Assembly: GCF_003435375.1 (NCBI RefSeq)
Contig: NZ_QWGL01000001.1
Span: 372,001-436,000 of the forward strand
Direction: 5' to 3'
DNA length: 64,000 nt
DNA from: Clostridium sp. AM34-11AC
GTDB lineage: Bacteria; Bacillota; Clostridia; Lachnospirales; Lachnospiraceae
In this document: positions 1 to 8,049 of the stretch, piece after piece
Layout of the letters: each line of letters begins with the position of its first letter
Numbering within the stretch: the first letter of the stretch is position 1
Notes under the pieces: generated by a model
Told to the model about the DNA's origin: nothing
The model's database searches: none
What the model saw: only the letters and a program-made list of their open reading frames with translations
Program-made: the position numbers and the translations under genes

Positions 1-45
1 TTTCGCAAAGCATTTAAAAACAAAAGTTCACTAAATGCGTTTAAA

Positions 46-74
46 ATTATACCGTAGATAGGTTGGATTGTCAA
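46..74 (-). promoter_or_regulatory. Strong sigma-A-type promoter firing out of the window
   Basis: Read leftward, the sequence holds a perfect TTGACA (69-74), a 17-base spacer and a perfect TATAAT (46-51). Any transcript runs off the left edge, so the gene it serves lies outside the window. No coding region is seen between this promoter and position 278 apart from the terminator of the next operon. Confidence 0.85.
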
Positions 75-200
75 CCACTTTTTTTATTTATTCGAGGCTT
101 TATTCGAGGCTGAATCCTCCACTATCTCTGTTCCGGCGGCATTTCTTCTACAATTGGCTGCATACGCACTTTCTGCGCAGGCAGCTATCTGATTTCATAC

Positions 201-238
201 AAAAAGCAGTTCCGAATTTATTCTTCGAAAACTGCTTT
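201..238 (-). terminator. Intrinsic terminator of the protease-rdgB-phosphodiesterase operon
   Basis: On the minus strand AGCAGTT and AACTGCT arms, extended by CGAA/TTCG, form a hairpin around a short A-rich loop and are followed by TTTTTG. It lies 41 bases past the stop of the phosphoesterase gene, the last gene of the leftward group. Confidence 0.75.
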
Positions 239-278
239 CTGATTTTATCTGTTTTGTGCCAATTATTTCCGGTCCCGC

Positions 279-803
279 CTAGTAAAGTCCCGACGGAATA
301 TCCCTGTCCTGATCCACATAACAGACCGTATAATGTGCCTCACCGTTCCGATCAAGCTCCATCAGCATGTAGGACGGCTTTCTTCCGTCCTGTCTCGGAT
401 AGGAGAGACTTCCCGGGTTCAATACAACAAGCCCGTCCTCACAGTACTCCAGATGCGGCTTGTGGGTATGTCCGAACATGACGATATCGGCTTTTCTGGC
501 TCTCGCCTCTTCCTTGATCGTCTCCAGCTCGAAAGATACGCCGTACATATGGCCATGGGTCAGAAATGCCCGGTATTTTCCGATCGAGATCTCCTTCTCC
601 CTGTCTGTCTGGGAGAAGAAGTCATTATTTCCGCGCACCACGCGGATCACGCAGTTATCATTATTTACCCATTCCTTAAAATATGCCTCGCTGCCCTCGG
701 TATCGCCCAGGTGGATCAGCATATCGAACGGGGACTGTTTCTCAATAATTTCCCTGAGATTTCCATCTCTTCTGTGGGTATCGCTCACGATCAGAATTTT
801 CAT
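279..803 (-). CDS. YfcE/MJ0936-family metallophosphoesterase
   Basis: A 174-residue protein with the full calcineurin-like metal-binding set: SDTH at 7-10, GD at 33-34, GNND at 58-61, THGH at 82-85, GHTH at 111-114 and NPGS at 129-132. Proteins of this family (YfcE, MJ0936) are cytosolic, metal-dependent phosphodiesterases; the natural substrate is usually not known. Length is normal for the family. The start lies 3 bases after the rdgB stop, with a GGAG ribosome site inside the end of rdgB, so the two are co-transcribed and probably translationally coupled. This rdgB-phosphodiesterase pairing is common in Clostridia. Function beyond phosphoester hydrolysis is inference. Confidence 0.9.
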   Translation of the reverse strand: MKILIVSDTHRRDGNLREIIEKQSPFDMLIHLGDTEGSEAYFKEWVNNDNCVIRVVRGNNDFFSQTDREKEISIGKYRAFLTHGHMYGVSFELETIKEEARARKADIVMFGHTHKPHLEYCEDGLVVLNPGSLSYPRQDGRKPSYMLMELDRNGEAHYTVCYVDQDRDIPSGLY

Positions 804-806
804 ACT

Positions 807-1409
807 TTATTCTCCGATCTCTTCTGCAAGACGTTTCTTCATCGCCCGAAGCGCTTTTCCGCGGTGACTGATGGCATTCTTCTCATCCATGGTGATCTCC
901 GCCGATGTCTTTCCGTACTCCGGCAGCATCAGGATCGGGTCATAGCCGAATCCGCCTGCGCCAGCCGGTTCATGGGCGATCACACCCTCCATGGTTCCCT
1001 CCGCTGTCAGGGTTCTTCCATCCGGGAGAACTGCCGCGATCACGCAGACGAAACGCGCCGTGCGCTTTTTCTCCGGAACACCATCAAGGCGGTGGATCAG
1101 GTTCCAGTTTTTAATTTCATAGGAAGTCTTCTCTCCCATGTAGCGCGCGGAGTAAACGCCCGGCTCCCCGTTCAACGCATCGATCACAAGACCGGAGTCA
1201 TCTGCCAGAACGATCCCGCCTGTCTTCTCCCACACGGCTTTTGCCTTAATTAACGCATTTGCCGCGAATGTATCTCCATCCTCAACAATATCAATATCCA
1301 CACCGGCTTCCTTCATGGACAGGATCTCCGCCCCGAGGTCTTTTAAAATCTCGCGGATCTCCCGCATTTTTCCGGCATTTGATGTTGCAAAAACAATTTT
1401 ATGTTCCAT
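807..1409 (-). CDS. rdgB: XTP/dITP diphosphatase (RdgB/HAM1 family)
   Basis: A 200-residue house-cleaning pyrophosphatase that removes ITP, dITP and XTP from the nucleotide pool by hydrolysis to the monophosphate. Visible family motifs are FATSNAGK near the N-terminus, ADDSGLVIDAL with GEPGVYSARY in the middle, GGFGYDPI and SHRGKAL near the C-terminus. I start at the ATG of MEHKIV, which follows a GAGAG ribosome site; an in-frame TTG 18 bases upstream is less likely. The gene begins 7 bases after the protease stop and is followed after 3 bases by the phosphoesterase gene, so all three look like one leftward transcript. Confidence 0.93.
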   Translation of the reverse strand: MEHKIVFATSNAGKMREIREILKDLGAEILSMKEAGVDIDIVEDGDTFAANALIKAKAVWEKTGGIVLADDSGLVIDALNGEPGVYSARYMGEKTSYEIKNWNLIHRLDGVPEKKRTARFVCVIAAVLPDGRTLTAEGTMEGVIAHEPAGAGGFGYDPILMLPEYGKTSAEITMDEKNAISHRGKALRAMKKRLAEEIGE

Positions 1410-1416
1410 GTATCTC

Positions 1417-2940
1417 TCACTTTCCAATTTTCCGGCTGTAGGCCTTCAGGCACACGTTGCATCTCTTGGATGTCTCCGTCCGTTCCCACAAAGAGCCGTC
1501 GAAACTAATATACCCCTCGCCGTCGCCTATGTCAATATTTCCGGTCCGTCCGCCCCCAGCATACTCCACCGCCACCGGCTGCGTCGTCCCAGGCGTGCGG
1601 ATCCTTACCGCCACAACGAACATTTCGCCTGCATCCAGTTCCTGGGACTTTGCCAGGTTCACTGTATAAAATCCCGTATCCGGCAGTGTCCCGGATGCCA
1701 GGACTTTTCCACTGTCCGTCTGGAATTTCACATTATTTTCCACATGTTCACGGAAGCTGTCCCCGTCAAACACATACACTTCATACTCCGTGTCCGGTGC
1801 CGTAGCGTAGAAGCCCACCGCCTCCAGCGTCTCGTCTGACTCCGCTGTATACGCGTTCGCCATCCAGGCCTCCGGCTCGCCGAATCCCATCTGCCCGGTC
1901 CAGCCGCAGAGGTCGCTCTGGTAATTCCTGTCGAAATTGTCCGCCGGTCCGATGCCGCAGTAGGAGATTCCGCTCTCCGCGATCCAGCTGTCCTCGTAGG
2001 ACACATGGAAAAAGCCGCCGTCTCCGAAGTTCTCTCCCCAGCTGTTCACGCAGAGGAACGCTCCGTCCGATTCCGGGTTCGATGCAAATTTTTCTTTCGG
2101 ATAGTTGTCATCCCATCCGATGATCACCGCGTCATGGTTCGGTTCTTCGCTGCCTTTGTAGCAGACATCCTCATCACTCACCCGGTTTTCTGACGGGAGG
2201 TAGAGGGACGTCTGGACACCGCCATATAAATACACCGCCCGTTTTACCGCGTCGTAATTCCGTTCCGGCAGGATCCGGATCTCCTGGACGTGGCAGACAG
2301 GTGCAAGGCCGTCCGGCGAAGTGCTGTCCCCATAGGGATCATCCTCCTCGGAGACAGGTCCCTGCCAGGCTAAAAGATACGCCATCGCCATACTGTAATC
2401 GCCGCCGGAATTCTGACTGATCCCAAAACTGTTGTGGATCGACATGTGGTCCGCCGAGAGCGGCACCGCCATGGACTCCGGCATAGAGGTCTCCACCGCC
2501 TTTAACGCCGCGAACGCCCAGCATGTGCCAAGATCTCCCTGGTCGGAGACGGAGACGGTCCGATGCTCACGGATGTCATAGGATGAGGGGAGTTCTATGG
2601 CTTCCGGATCCGAATTTCCGCTGCCGGAAGCCTCCGTTCCTGCATCTGTATTCTTCTGGTCAGGATCAGCTCCCGCTTCATCTGTTTCTGCCAGATCCAC
2701 GCCGCCATCTGTCAGCGTTTCCTTACCCCCGTCCGTGCTTTCCACACGCTCCGCAATATCCTGGTCAGATTCTTTCTCTCCGCCTTCCTGTTTCGGATCC
2801 AGCACAAAGGCGATCTCTGTGGTTACCAGATCCAGGATCTCTGTCCTCGCTGTAAAGACAGCCCCGGCTGCCAGCACCGCGATCCCGCAGATCCACAGAC
2901 CGTCTCTGTTTCTGCGCCCTTTTCTTCTTCGACTTCTCAT
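1417..2940 (-). CDS. Membrane-anchored papain-like (C1) cysteine protease with lectin-like domain
   Basis: A 507-residue protein with a basic N-terminus, one membrane segment at about 15-32, and a low-complexity acidic Gly/Thr/Glu linker to about 115. The papain fold follows: Gln134 (oxyanion hole) and Cys140 in DQGDLGTCWAF, His269 in NHDAVIIGW, and Asn299 in CVNSWGENFGDGGFF. The C-terminal 160 residues resemble the lectin-like domain that often follows C1 domains in clostridial surface proteases. All catalytic residues are present. It is predicted to sit outside the membrane, possibly tethered by an uncleaved signal anchor, and to cut extracellular peptides. It lies immediately upstream of rdgB. 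The substrate is unknown. Confidence 0.87.
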   Translation of the reverse strand: MRSRRRKGRRNRDGLWICGIAVLAAGAVFTARTEILDLVTTEIAFVLDPKQEGGEKESDQDIAERVESTDGGKETLTDGGVDLAETDEAGADPDQKNTDAGTEASGSGNSDPEAIELPSSYDIREHRTVSVSDQGDLGTCWAFAALKAVETSMPESMAVPLSADHMSIHNSFGISQNSGGDYSMAMAYLLAWQGPVSEEDDPYGDSTSPDGLAPVCHVQEIRILPERNYDAVKRAVYLYGGVQTSLYLPSENRVSDEDVCYKGSEEPNHDAVIIGWDDNYPKEKFASNPESDGAFLCVNSWGENFGDGGFFHVSYEDSWIAESGISYCGIGPADNFDRNYQSDLCGWTGQMGFGEPEAWMANAYTAESDETLEAVGFYATAPDTEYEVYVFDGDSFREHVENNVKFQTDSGKVLASGTLPDTGFYTVNLAKSQELDAGEMFVVAVRIRTPGTTQPVAVEYAGGGRTGNIDIGDGEGYISFDGSLWERTETSKRCNVCLKAYSRKIGK

Positions 2941-3008
2941 ATCCGCTTACCTGCGTTTCTGCCTGCAATCGGCTTTTTTGTCATCTCTATGTGTCTGCTG
3001 CCGGTCTG

Positions 3009-4175
3009 TTATCTCTCTTCTCTTCTGTCCTCACGCTTTCTCGGCGGTTTCGGTCCTAAGAACTGGTAGAAGTAGGTCTTCATCATACCATTGTAGATCT
3101 TCCGATTCTTATCCGCCTTGCGACCGAAATACCGCTCGGTGTCTTCGTAAGCCGTAATGATATAGGCAGACCAGGAATCCAGCGCCGCGAAGCGCTCGCC
3201 GATGGTCTTATATAACTCCGGCAGGTTCTTTTTATCTTCAATTCGCTCACCGTACGGCGGGTTCGTGATCAGGAAGCCGTACTTTTTCGGGTGGCTCAGG
3301 TCGCTGACGGATCTCTGCTGGAAATGGATCAGCTCATCCACTCCTGCTGCCTTCGCGTTCGCTCTCGCCGCACGGACGATATCACCGTCGATATCATATC
3401 CTTGAATATCCGTCTGGACGGAGAGGTCCACGAGATCGTTCGCCTCGTCCATGGCGTCATACCAGCATTTTCTGGGGATCAGGTGCTTCCAGTCCTCGGA
3501 CAGGAACTCACGATTCATTCCCGGTGCCATATTTGCCGCGATCATCGCCGCCTCGATGGGGAAGGTGCCGCTTCCGCAGAACGGGTCCACGAGAATCCGG
3601 TCGCTCTTCCACGGGGTCAGCATGATGAGAGCCGCCGCCAGCGTCTCCGTGATCGGTGCTTTACTCGTCAGTGTGCGGTAGCCGCGCTTATGCAGGGACT
3701 CGCCGGTGGTGTCGAGAGCCACTGTCACCGTGTCCTTGTGAAGGAAAACGCGGAGCGGGAAGCTCGCGCCGTTTTCCGGGAACCACTCAATCCCGTACGC
3801 CTTTTTCATCCGCTCCACCATGGCTTTTTTCATGATGGACTGGATGTCAGACGGGCTGAAAAGCTTGCTCTTGATGGAGGACGCCTTTGCGACCCAGAAT
3901 TTCGCGTCCTTCGGGAGATATTCCTCCCACGGGATCGCGCGGGTTCCCTGGAACAGGTCCTCGAAGGTCTCCGCGTGGAAGCTGCCGACTTTTAAGAGCA
4001 CGCGCTCTGTCGTTCTGAGGAAAATATTGGCGCGGCAGATCGCCTCCGCATCGCCGATAAACGTCACACGGCCATCCTCCACCTGGCTGACCTCATATCC
4101 GAGATCCAGGATCTCCTTTTTCATGACTGCCTCCAGGCCGAAATGGCATGGGACGATTAATTCAAATGTATTCAA
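3009..4175 (-). CDS. THUMP-domain class I RNA methyltransferase (RlmL/YpsC-like)
   Basis: A 388-residue protein with an N-terminal ferredoxin-like/THUMP region (about 1-160) and a Rossmann methyltransferase domain. The SAM site is DPFCGSGT at 197-204 and the catalytic NPPYGER starts at 305. This arrangement is that of the N-terminal half of E. coli RlmL and of B. subtilis YpsC, which are assigned or predicted to modify 23S rRNA guanine (m2G). The C-terminal 20 residues are rich in Arg, Lys and Glu, which may help RNA binding. It stands alone, 68 bases after the start of the protease gene. The exact rRNA target is inference. Confidence 0.9.
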   Translation of the reverse strand: MNTFELIVPCHFGLEAVMKKEILDLGYEVSQVEDGRVTFIGDAEAICRANIFLRTTERVLLKVGSFHAETFEDLFQGTRAIPWEEYLPKDAKFWVAKASSIKSKLFSPSDIQSIMKKAMVERMKKAYGIEWFPENGASFPLRVFLHKDTVTVALDTTGESLHKRGYRTLTSKAPITETLAAALIMLTPWKSDRILVDPFCGSGTFPIEAAMIAANMAPGMNREFLSEDWKHLIPRKCWYDAMDEANDLVDLSVQTDIQGYDIDGDIVRAARANAKAAGVDELIHFQQRSVSDLSHPKKYGFLITNPPYGERIEDKKNLPELYKTIGERFAALDSWSAYIITAYEDTERYFGRKADKNRKIYNGMMKTYFYQFLGPKPPRKREDRREER

Positions 4176-4203
4176 TCTGATTTTCTCCGTTCTGATGTGT
4201 CAT

Positions 4204-4230
4204 GTAACTGCCTGGTATCTTAGCAGTTAC
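4204..4230. repeat. Short GTAACTGC...GCAGTTAC palindrome
   Basis: An 8-bp inverted repeat around an 11-base loop in the spacer upstream of the methyltransferase gene. Its arms resemble the ends of the GTWAC elements annotated elsewhere in the window, but no flanking duplication is present, so it may be a solo end or chance. The rest of 4176-4434 shows no gene. Confidence 0.4.
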
Positions 4231-4434
4231 TGTATTTTCATAGTTTCACGCCATCCATGACTTACGCCAAATGGTCATATTCCATTTAATTTTAAGGGTT
4301 TGCAGCGTCCATGTCAATCCCTGCCGAACCTCAAAACAGACCTACATTCCGCATTTTTTCCGAACTGCTTATACAATAAGCCTGGCTCCCGGATGCAGCT
4401 TATCACTGATAACCGCGTTCGGTGCAAGAATGTG

Positions 4435-4749
4435 CTACTCTTTACACGTCACATAATATTTTCCTCTATAATAATAAAGGCCTCCAAGCACATTCACCGT
4501 GTCATACCCGCGCCCCGCAAGTTCTCTCGCTGCCAGAAGGCTCTGACCCCCGTAGGCGCAATAGATAACCACAGGGCGGTCTTTCGGAATCTCCGCCTCC
4601 ACTTCATCCAGCCGCTCATAAGGCAGGTTCACAGCCCCCAGGAGATGTCCTGCCTCATATTCCCTCTGCTCCCGCACATCCAACAAGGTGAATGTCCGCT
4701 CCCCGTCCAGAAGATACTCCAACTGCTGCACCGAAATCGTCCGAAACAT
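4435..4749 (-). CDS. Single-domain rhodanese-like sulfurtransferase
   Basis: A 104-residue rhodanese domain. LLDVREQREYEAGHLLGAVNLPY is the typical structural motif and Cys64 in the loop YCAYGGQS is the expected persulfide-carrying residue. Such stand-alone rhodaneses (GlpE/PspE-like) move sulfane sulfur to cyanide or protein acceptors; the physiological acceptor is unknown. The open frame extends further upstream, but the ATG chosen here has GGAGAAGG 6 bases before it and starts exactly at the domain boundary. The gene is apparently monocistronic. Confidence 0.85.
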   Translation of the reverse strand: MFRTISVQQLEYLLDGERTFTLLDVREQREYEAGHLLGAVNLPYERLDEVEAEIPKDRPVVIYCAYGGQSLLAARELAGRGYDTVNVLGGLYYYRGKYYVTCKE

Positions 4750-4921
4750 ATACCTTCTCCTGAAACATATCCTTAATGTAAGGTATGCCGGGCGGTCCGG
4801 ACAGGTTCTATGTACACTATTACACACAAAAAATGTGCCTTGGCACATTCTCGCACCTCGCGCGGTCGCTTGCGACAATCTGCATCCTCGCGCGAGTGCG
4901 CATCTTTGGCGTGTTAGTGCC

Positions 4922-4967
4922 TTTTTATGTAACAGGGATTTCCCAGGAATTCCCTGTTACATAAAAA
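4922..4967. terminator. Perfect 17-bp palindrome, bidirectional terminator-like
   Basis: Arms TTTTTATGTAACAGGGA and its exact complement surround a 12-base loop, giving T-tracts on both strands. The upstream 4790-4920 stretch is unusually rich in small GC-rich palindromes (for example GTGCC/GGCAC and the TCGCGCGA-like arms) and has no gene. It contains GTAAC/GTTAC but no flanking direct repeat. Confidence 0.6.
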
Positions 4968-4992
4968 CAGCGGCAGGTTCTGCTCCTGCCGC
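4962..4992 (-). terminator. Intrinsic terminator of the small Asn/Ser-rich gene
   Basis: On the minus strand GCGGCAGG and CCTGCCGC form an 8-bp stem followed by TGTTTTTAT. It lies about 50 bases past the stop of the 58-residue gene. Confidence 0.75.
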
Positions 4993-5042
4993 CGCTTTCA
5001 TCATATTCTGCGAATGTGTGCTGTCTTCACATCCACATCTTT

Positions 5043-5219
5043 TTATCTCTTGCAGTTTCTGCCATTATCCATAGAGTCCCTGGAACTGTTTCTTGTGCGA
5101 TTCTGGCTGCTGTTTTCAGAACGGTTCTGGCTGTTTCTGCTCTGATTCTTTGTCTTATCGTAGGTCTCAGACTCGCTGCTCTTCATGTTGTCGTCCATAT
5201 CATAGCTGTTTCTTGCCAT
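5043..5219 (-). CDS. Small Asn/Ser/Arg-rich hydrophilic protein, 58 residues
   Basis: A short reading frame starting MARNSYDMDDN, with a full AGGAGGT ribosome site 8 bases before the ATG and an intrinsic terminator downstream, so expression is likely. The product is very hydrophilic: a mixed acidic N-terminal third, then repeated N-R/S-Q motifs such as NQSRNSQNRSENSSQNR, and a basic end. There is no signal peptide, membrane segment or recognisable domain. It lies 82 bases downstream of the MATE gene on the same strand and may share its transcript. I do not recognise it; the low-complexity polar composition suggests an intrinsically disordered or nucleic-acid-associated protein, perhaps sporulation linked, but that is a guess. 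Confidence 0.7.
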   Translation of the reverse strand: MARNSYDMDDNMKSSESETYDKTKNQSRNSQNRSENSSQNRTRNSSRDSMDNGRNCKR

Positions 5220-5301
5220 TTTTTCGTACCTCCTAGAGTGGTTTTCAAGCCGCGGACATTTTCCGCCGCTGCATCCTCTAGTATGGTCCGTTCCCGAACG
5301 A

Positions 5302-6660
5302 TTATGCAGCTTCCCCGAAAAGAACTTTTAATTTTTTCATACAGTGGAAGAACGCCGGGATCAGGAAAGCATCCGCGAAGATCCACGCTAACGGGCTTGC
5401 AAAGCATGCCGGAAGGAAGCCGAATACCGGAACGAGGCAGAAGCCCACGAGAGATCGCGCCGCCATCTCGCAGACACCCGCGAGGATCGCGAATGTGGAG
5501 AATCCCATTCCCTGGATCGTAAAACGCACCACATTCACAAAGGTAAGCGGTATGTAGAACATGCTGTTTCCGATAAGGAACATCGCCACGCGCCCGATGA
5601 TCTCCGTCTGGTTCGCGTCCATGAAGAGCAGCGCGATATACTTTCCACCGAAGAACAGGATCACAAATGCGATCACGGAGTAAATGATTCCGATCAGACT
5701 CGCCGCCTTCAGTCCCTCTTTCACGCGGTCCAGCTTCTTCGCTCCCACGTTCTGTCCCGCGTAGGTCGCCATGGTTCCACCCAGAGCATCAAACGGACAG
5801 CAGAAGAACATGCTGACCTTGCTTCCCGTAGAAACGGCCGCAACCGCCATAGAACCCAGAGAATTTACCGCAGTCTGGAGCACAACGCTGCCGATGGCCG
5901 TGATGGAATACTGAAGTCCCATAGGAATCCCCATGCCGCAGAGTGTGCCGAGCATGCGTCCGTCCGGCTTCCACTCTCCGTCTTTCATATGAAGGATCGG
6001 ATAGTGCCGGATCATGTAGATCAGACAGAGCACTGCCGAAATTCCCTGCGAGATTACCGTAGCCAGAGCCGGTCCGCCCACACCCATGCCAAGGACCAGG
6101 ATCGTAAAAAAGTCGAGACCGATGTTCATGAGGGAGGACAGGAGCAGGAAGTAGACCGGTGTCTTGCTGTCTCCCAGACTTCGGATGATGCCCGCCAGCA
6201 TATTATAGAGGTATGTGACCGGGATTCCAAGGAAGATCACAAAAATGTAATCATAGGCGCCCTGGATAATGTCCTCCGGCGTGTTCATCCACTGCAAAAT
6301 GTTCATGCAGAGCAGTCCGACGATCGTCGTCATGACCACCGCAAACACCGCTGAGAGCCATCCGGCGTTCGCCACGAACTTCCTCATTCCCGTATAATCA
6401 CCCGCGCCGAACTTCTGCGCCACCGGGATCGCAAATCCGCTGCAGGCACCGGTACAGAAACCGATGATCATAAAGTTGATGGAACCCGTCGAACCAACTG
6501 CCGCCAGGGACGATACCCCCAGGCATTTTCCGACAATGATCGTGTCTACCATGTTATAAAACTGCTGAAAAAGAAATCCCAGCAGCATCGGAACCGCAAA
6601 GCTTAAGATCAGCTTCATTGGCGATCCGACTGTCAGATCCTTTACCTCACTTTTCTGCAT
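5302..6660 (-). CDS. MATE-family multidrug/Na+ antiporter
   Basis: A 452-residue polytopic membrane protein with about 12 hydrophobic segments and the two-fold MATE repeat. The N-terminal motif LTVGSPMKLILSFAVPMLLGFLFQQFYNMVDTIIVG and the matching second-half PFDALGGTMATYAGQN are typical of clostridial MatE proteins of the NorM/DinF side. Such proteins export cationic compounds in exchange for Na+ or H+. AGGAGAG precedes the ATG. A 133-bp mobile-element copy sits 32 bases upstream, inside what should be its promoter region. Substrate cannot be predicted. Confidence 0.92.
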   Translation of the reverse strand: MQKSEVKDLTVGSPMKLILSFAVPMLLGFLFQQFYNMVDTIIVGKCLGVSSLAAVGSTGSINFMIIGFCTGACSGFAIPVAQKFGAGDYTGMRKFVANAGWLSAVFAVVMTTIVGLLCMNILQWMNTPEDIIQGAYDYIFVIFLGIPVTYLYNMLAGIIRSLGDSKTPVYFLLLSSLMNIGLDFFTILVLGMGVGGPALATVISQGISAVLCLIYMIRHYPILHMKDGEWKPDGRMLGTLCGMGIPMGLQYSITAIGSVVLQTAVNSLGSMAVAAVSTGSKVSMFFCCPFDALGGTMATYAGQNVGAKKLDRVKEGLKAASLIGIIYSVIAFVILFFGGKYIALLFMDANQTEIIGRVAMFLIGNSMFYIPLTFVNVVRFTIQGMGFSTFAILAGVCEMAARSLVGFCLVPVFGFLPACFASPLAWIFADAFLIPAFFHCMKKLKVLFGEAA

Positions 6661-6692
6661 ATGTAACTCTCCTGTGTCATTTTACTCGGTTT

Positions 6693-6825
6693 GTAACTAT
6701 TCAGTACCTTCATAGTTACGCGCAAAAATCCATTCCAGATCAGCTGCGCTGATGGGATTTTTGCCTTCCAGCCTATGTTTTCTTACGGTCAGCGCAGCAA
6801 GTGCGCAGACCTACTGAACAGTTAC
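6693..6825. mobile_element. MITE-like element, family B copy 1 (133 bp)
   Basis: Ends are GTAACTATTCAGTA and TACTGAACAGTTAC, 14-bp terminal inverted repeats with one mismatch. It is flanked on both sides by the same 8 bases, CTCGGTTT (6685-6692 and 6826-6833), a perfect target duplication. The interior is a run of hairpins, including GCAAAAATCC/GGATTTTTGC. An inverted copy at 43865-43997 differs at only two positions. It has no coding capacity. The element lies between the divergent MATE and folT genes. The remainder of the spacer (6834-7172) is AT-rich and otherwise holds only the folT leader. Confidence 0.88.
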
Positions 6826-7172
6826 CTCGGTTTTTATATTCTATAAATCATGGTTCCGGTTGAATCTTCCTGACTCTCTGCCATACGTTTCCCATGGTCT
6901 ACATGTTTCAAACGAACTTGCTGTATTATAAATCAGTGTTTTCAAAAAGTATATATATCAAAATACCGAAATTACGGAAATTTTTTCCACATTCTTTCGT
7001 CAAAAAAGCATTTCGGCCGTATAGTTTCGTCCCGCCTGCGTTTTCCGGGTACATGTTCCGTCTGATTTTCGCCTTTCTTCCGTTTTTTCCTTATTTCACC
7101 CTTTACATTCCGCACCATTCATGATACTGTAATTGCATCAGAGGCGCTGACCGCCCTGAAAATCAAACAAAC

Positions 7173-7272
7173 ATGCAGAGTAGACGTGTGCGCGTCAAGT
7201 GCCCGCCAGACAGGGAGTTGCTGGCAGGACGAAGGGAATTTCCCGCGGTGCACATATCGCATCCCGCTGCAT
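7173..7272 (+). ncRNA. Tetrahydrofolate (THF) riboswitch
   Basis: The sequence matches the class I THF aptamer: pairing ends ATGCAG/CTGCAT, the conserved GAGTAGA block, GCGCGTCAAGTG, GGGA, GACGAAGGGAA, CCGCGGTG and TCGCATCCCGCT in the correct order and spacing. It ends 65 bases before the start of a FolT-type folate transporter, the classic target. No terminator is visible between the aptamer and the AAAGGAGG ribosome site (7320-7327), so control is probably at translation initiation: bound folate would lower transporter synthesis. Confidence 0.93.
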
Positions 7273-7337
7273 CAGAAGATAGCTCCGTATATTATCTCCT
7301 GTTGTGGTCCGAGAATCTGCAAAGGAGGTATTTTTTT

Positions 7338-7922
7338 ATGCAAAAAAGCTCGAACGACCTCTTTTCCAGGATCTTTGAATCATCCCGTGAATTCAAGAAG
7401 GTCACCACTATCACTACCTGCGCCATGTTCGGCGCGCTGTCCGTTGTACTTGGATACTACTCCTTTAAAATCACACCAAACTTAAAGATCGGCTTCGGTT
7501 CCATCCCAAATATGCTGGTGGATTATCTGTTCGGCCCGGTCGTCGGCGGATTATTCGGCGGCGCTATGGATGTGATCAAGTTTATGTTAAAGCCGGACGG
7601 CGGATTTATGCCGGGCTTTACGTTCAACGCGATGCTTGCGGCGTTTATCTACGGCCTGTTCTTCTATAAAAAGAACCTTTCCCTGCCGCGGATCCTCACG
7701 GCAAAGCTCGTGGTGATCGTTCTCTGCAACATCGTCCTCGGCACTTACTGGTTGACGCTCTTAAACGGAAAGGGATTTTTAGCAATTCTGCCAGCCCGCG
7801 CCATCAAGAACCTGATCCAGTGGCCGGTGGACTCCCTGATCTTCTTCCTCGTGGCGAAAACCTTGGAACAGGCAGGAGTGTTTAAGCTTATTCTTCATGC
7901 TGGGAACCGTCAGAGAAGATAG
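7338..7922 (+). CDS. folT: Folate-specific S component of an ECF transporter
   Basis: A 194-residue integral membrane protein with about six hydrophobic segments. The hallmarks of the FolT family are the motif MFGALSVVLGYYS after a short polar N-terminus, then PNLKIGFGSIPNMLVDYLFGPVVGGLFGG and the late ARAIKNLIQWPVDSLIFF. It would capture folates and work with a shared EcfAA'T module encoded elsewhere. AAAGGAGG precedes the ATG; the longer open frame runs through the riboswitch and is rejected. The THF riboswitch directly upstream independently supports the folate assignment. Confidence 0.93.
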   Translation: MQKSSNDLFSRIFESSREFKKVTTITTCAMFGALSVVLGYYSFKITPNLKIGFGSIPNMLVDYLFGPVVGGLFGGAMDVIKFMLKPDGGFMPGFTFNAMLAAFIYGLFFYKKNLSLPRILTAKLVVIVLCNIVLGTYWLTLLNGKGFLAILPARAIKNLIQWPVDSLIFFLVAKTLEQAGVFKLILHAGNRQRR

Positions 7923-7971
7923 TATAAATCTGCTGCTGACGACCTCTTTCGAATGTATCGCAGTAAAAAAA

Positions 7972-8018
7972 TGCTCTCTGCAGCAATCCTAACGATCTGC
8001 TGTAAAGAGCACTTTTTT
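7972..8018. terminator. Bidirectional terminator between folT and the NlpC/P60 gene
   Basis: TGCTCT...CAGCA arms pair with TGCTG...AGAGCA around a three-base internal mismatch, with A7 on the left and T6 on the right, giving U-tracts in both directions for the two convergent genes. Confidence 0.8.
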
Positions 8019-8049
8019 AATCCCTTTTATCCTTTATCCAATTTTCAGG

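Noticed and set aside
333..1253. Long plus-strand open frame opposite the phosphoesterase and rdgB genes
   Set aside because: It is antisense to two well-supported genes and has no domain, ribosome site or promoter; it is a shadow frame.
4922..4967. Perfect GTAAC palindrome considered as another GTWAC mobile element
   Set aside because: Flanks are inverted rather than direct repeats and the structure is a simple terminator.
6894..7124. Short plus-strand frame upstream of the THF riboswitch
   Set aside because: AT-rich, no ribosome site, ends before the riboswitch and its product (Phe- and Pro-rich) looks random.
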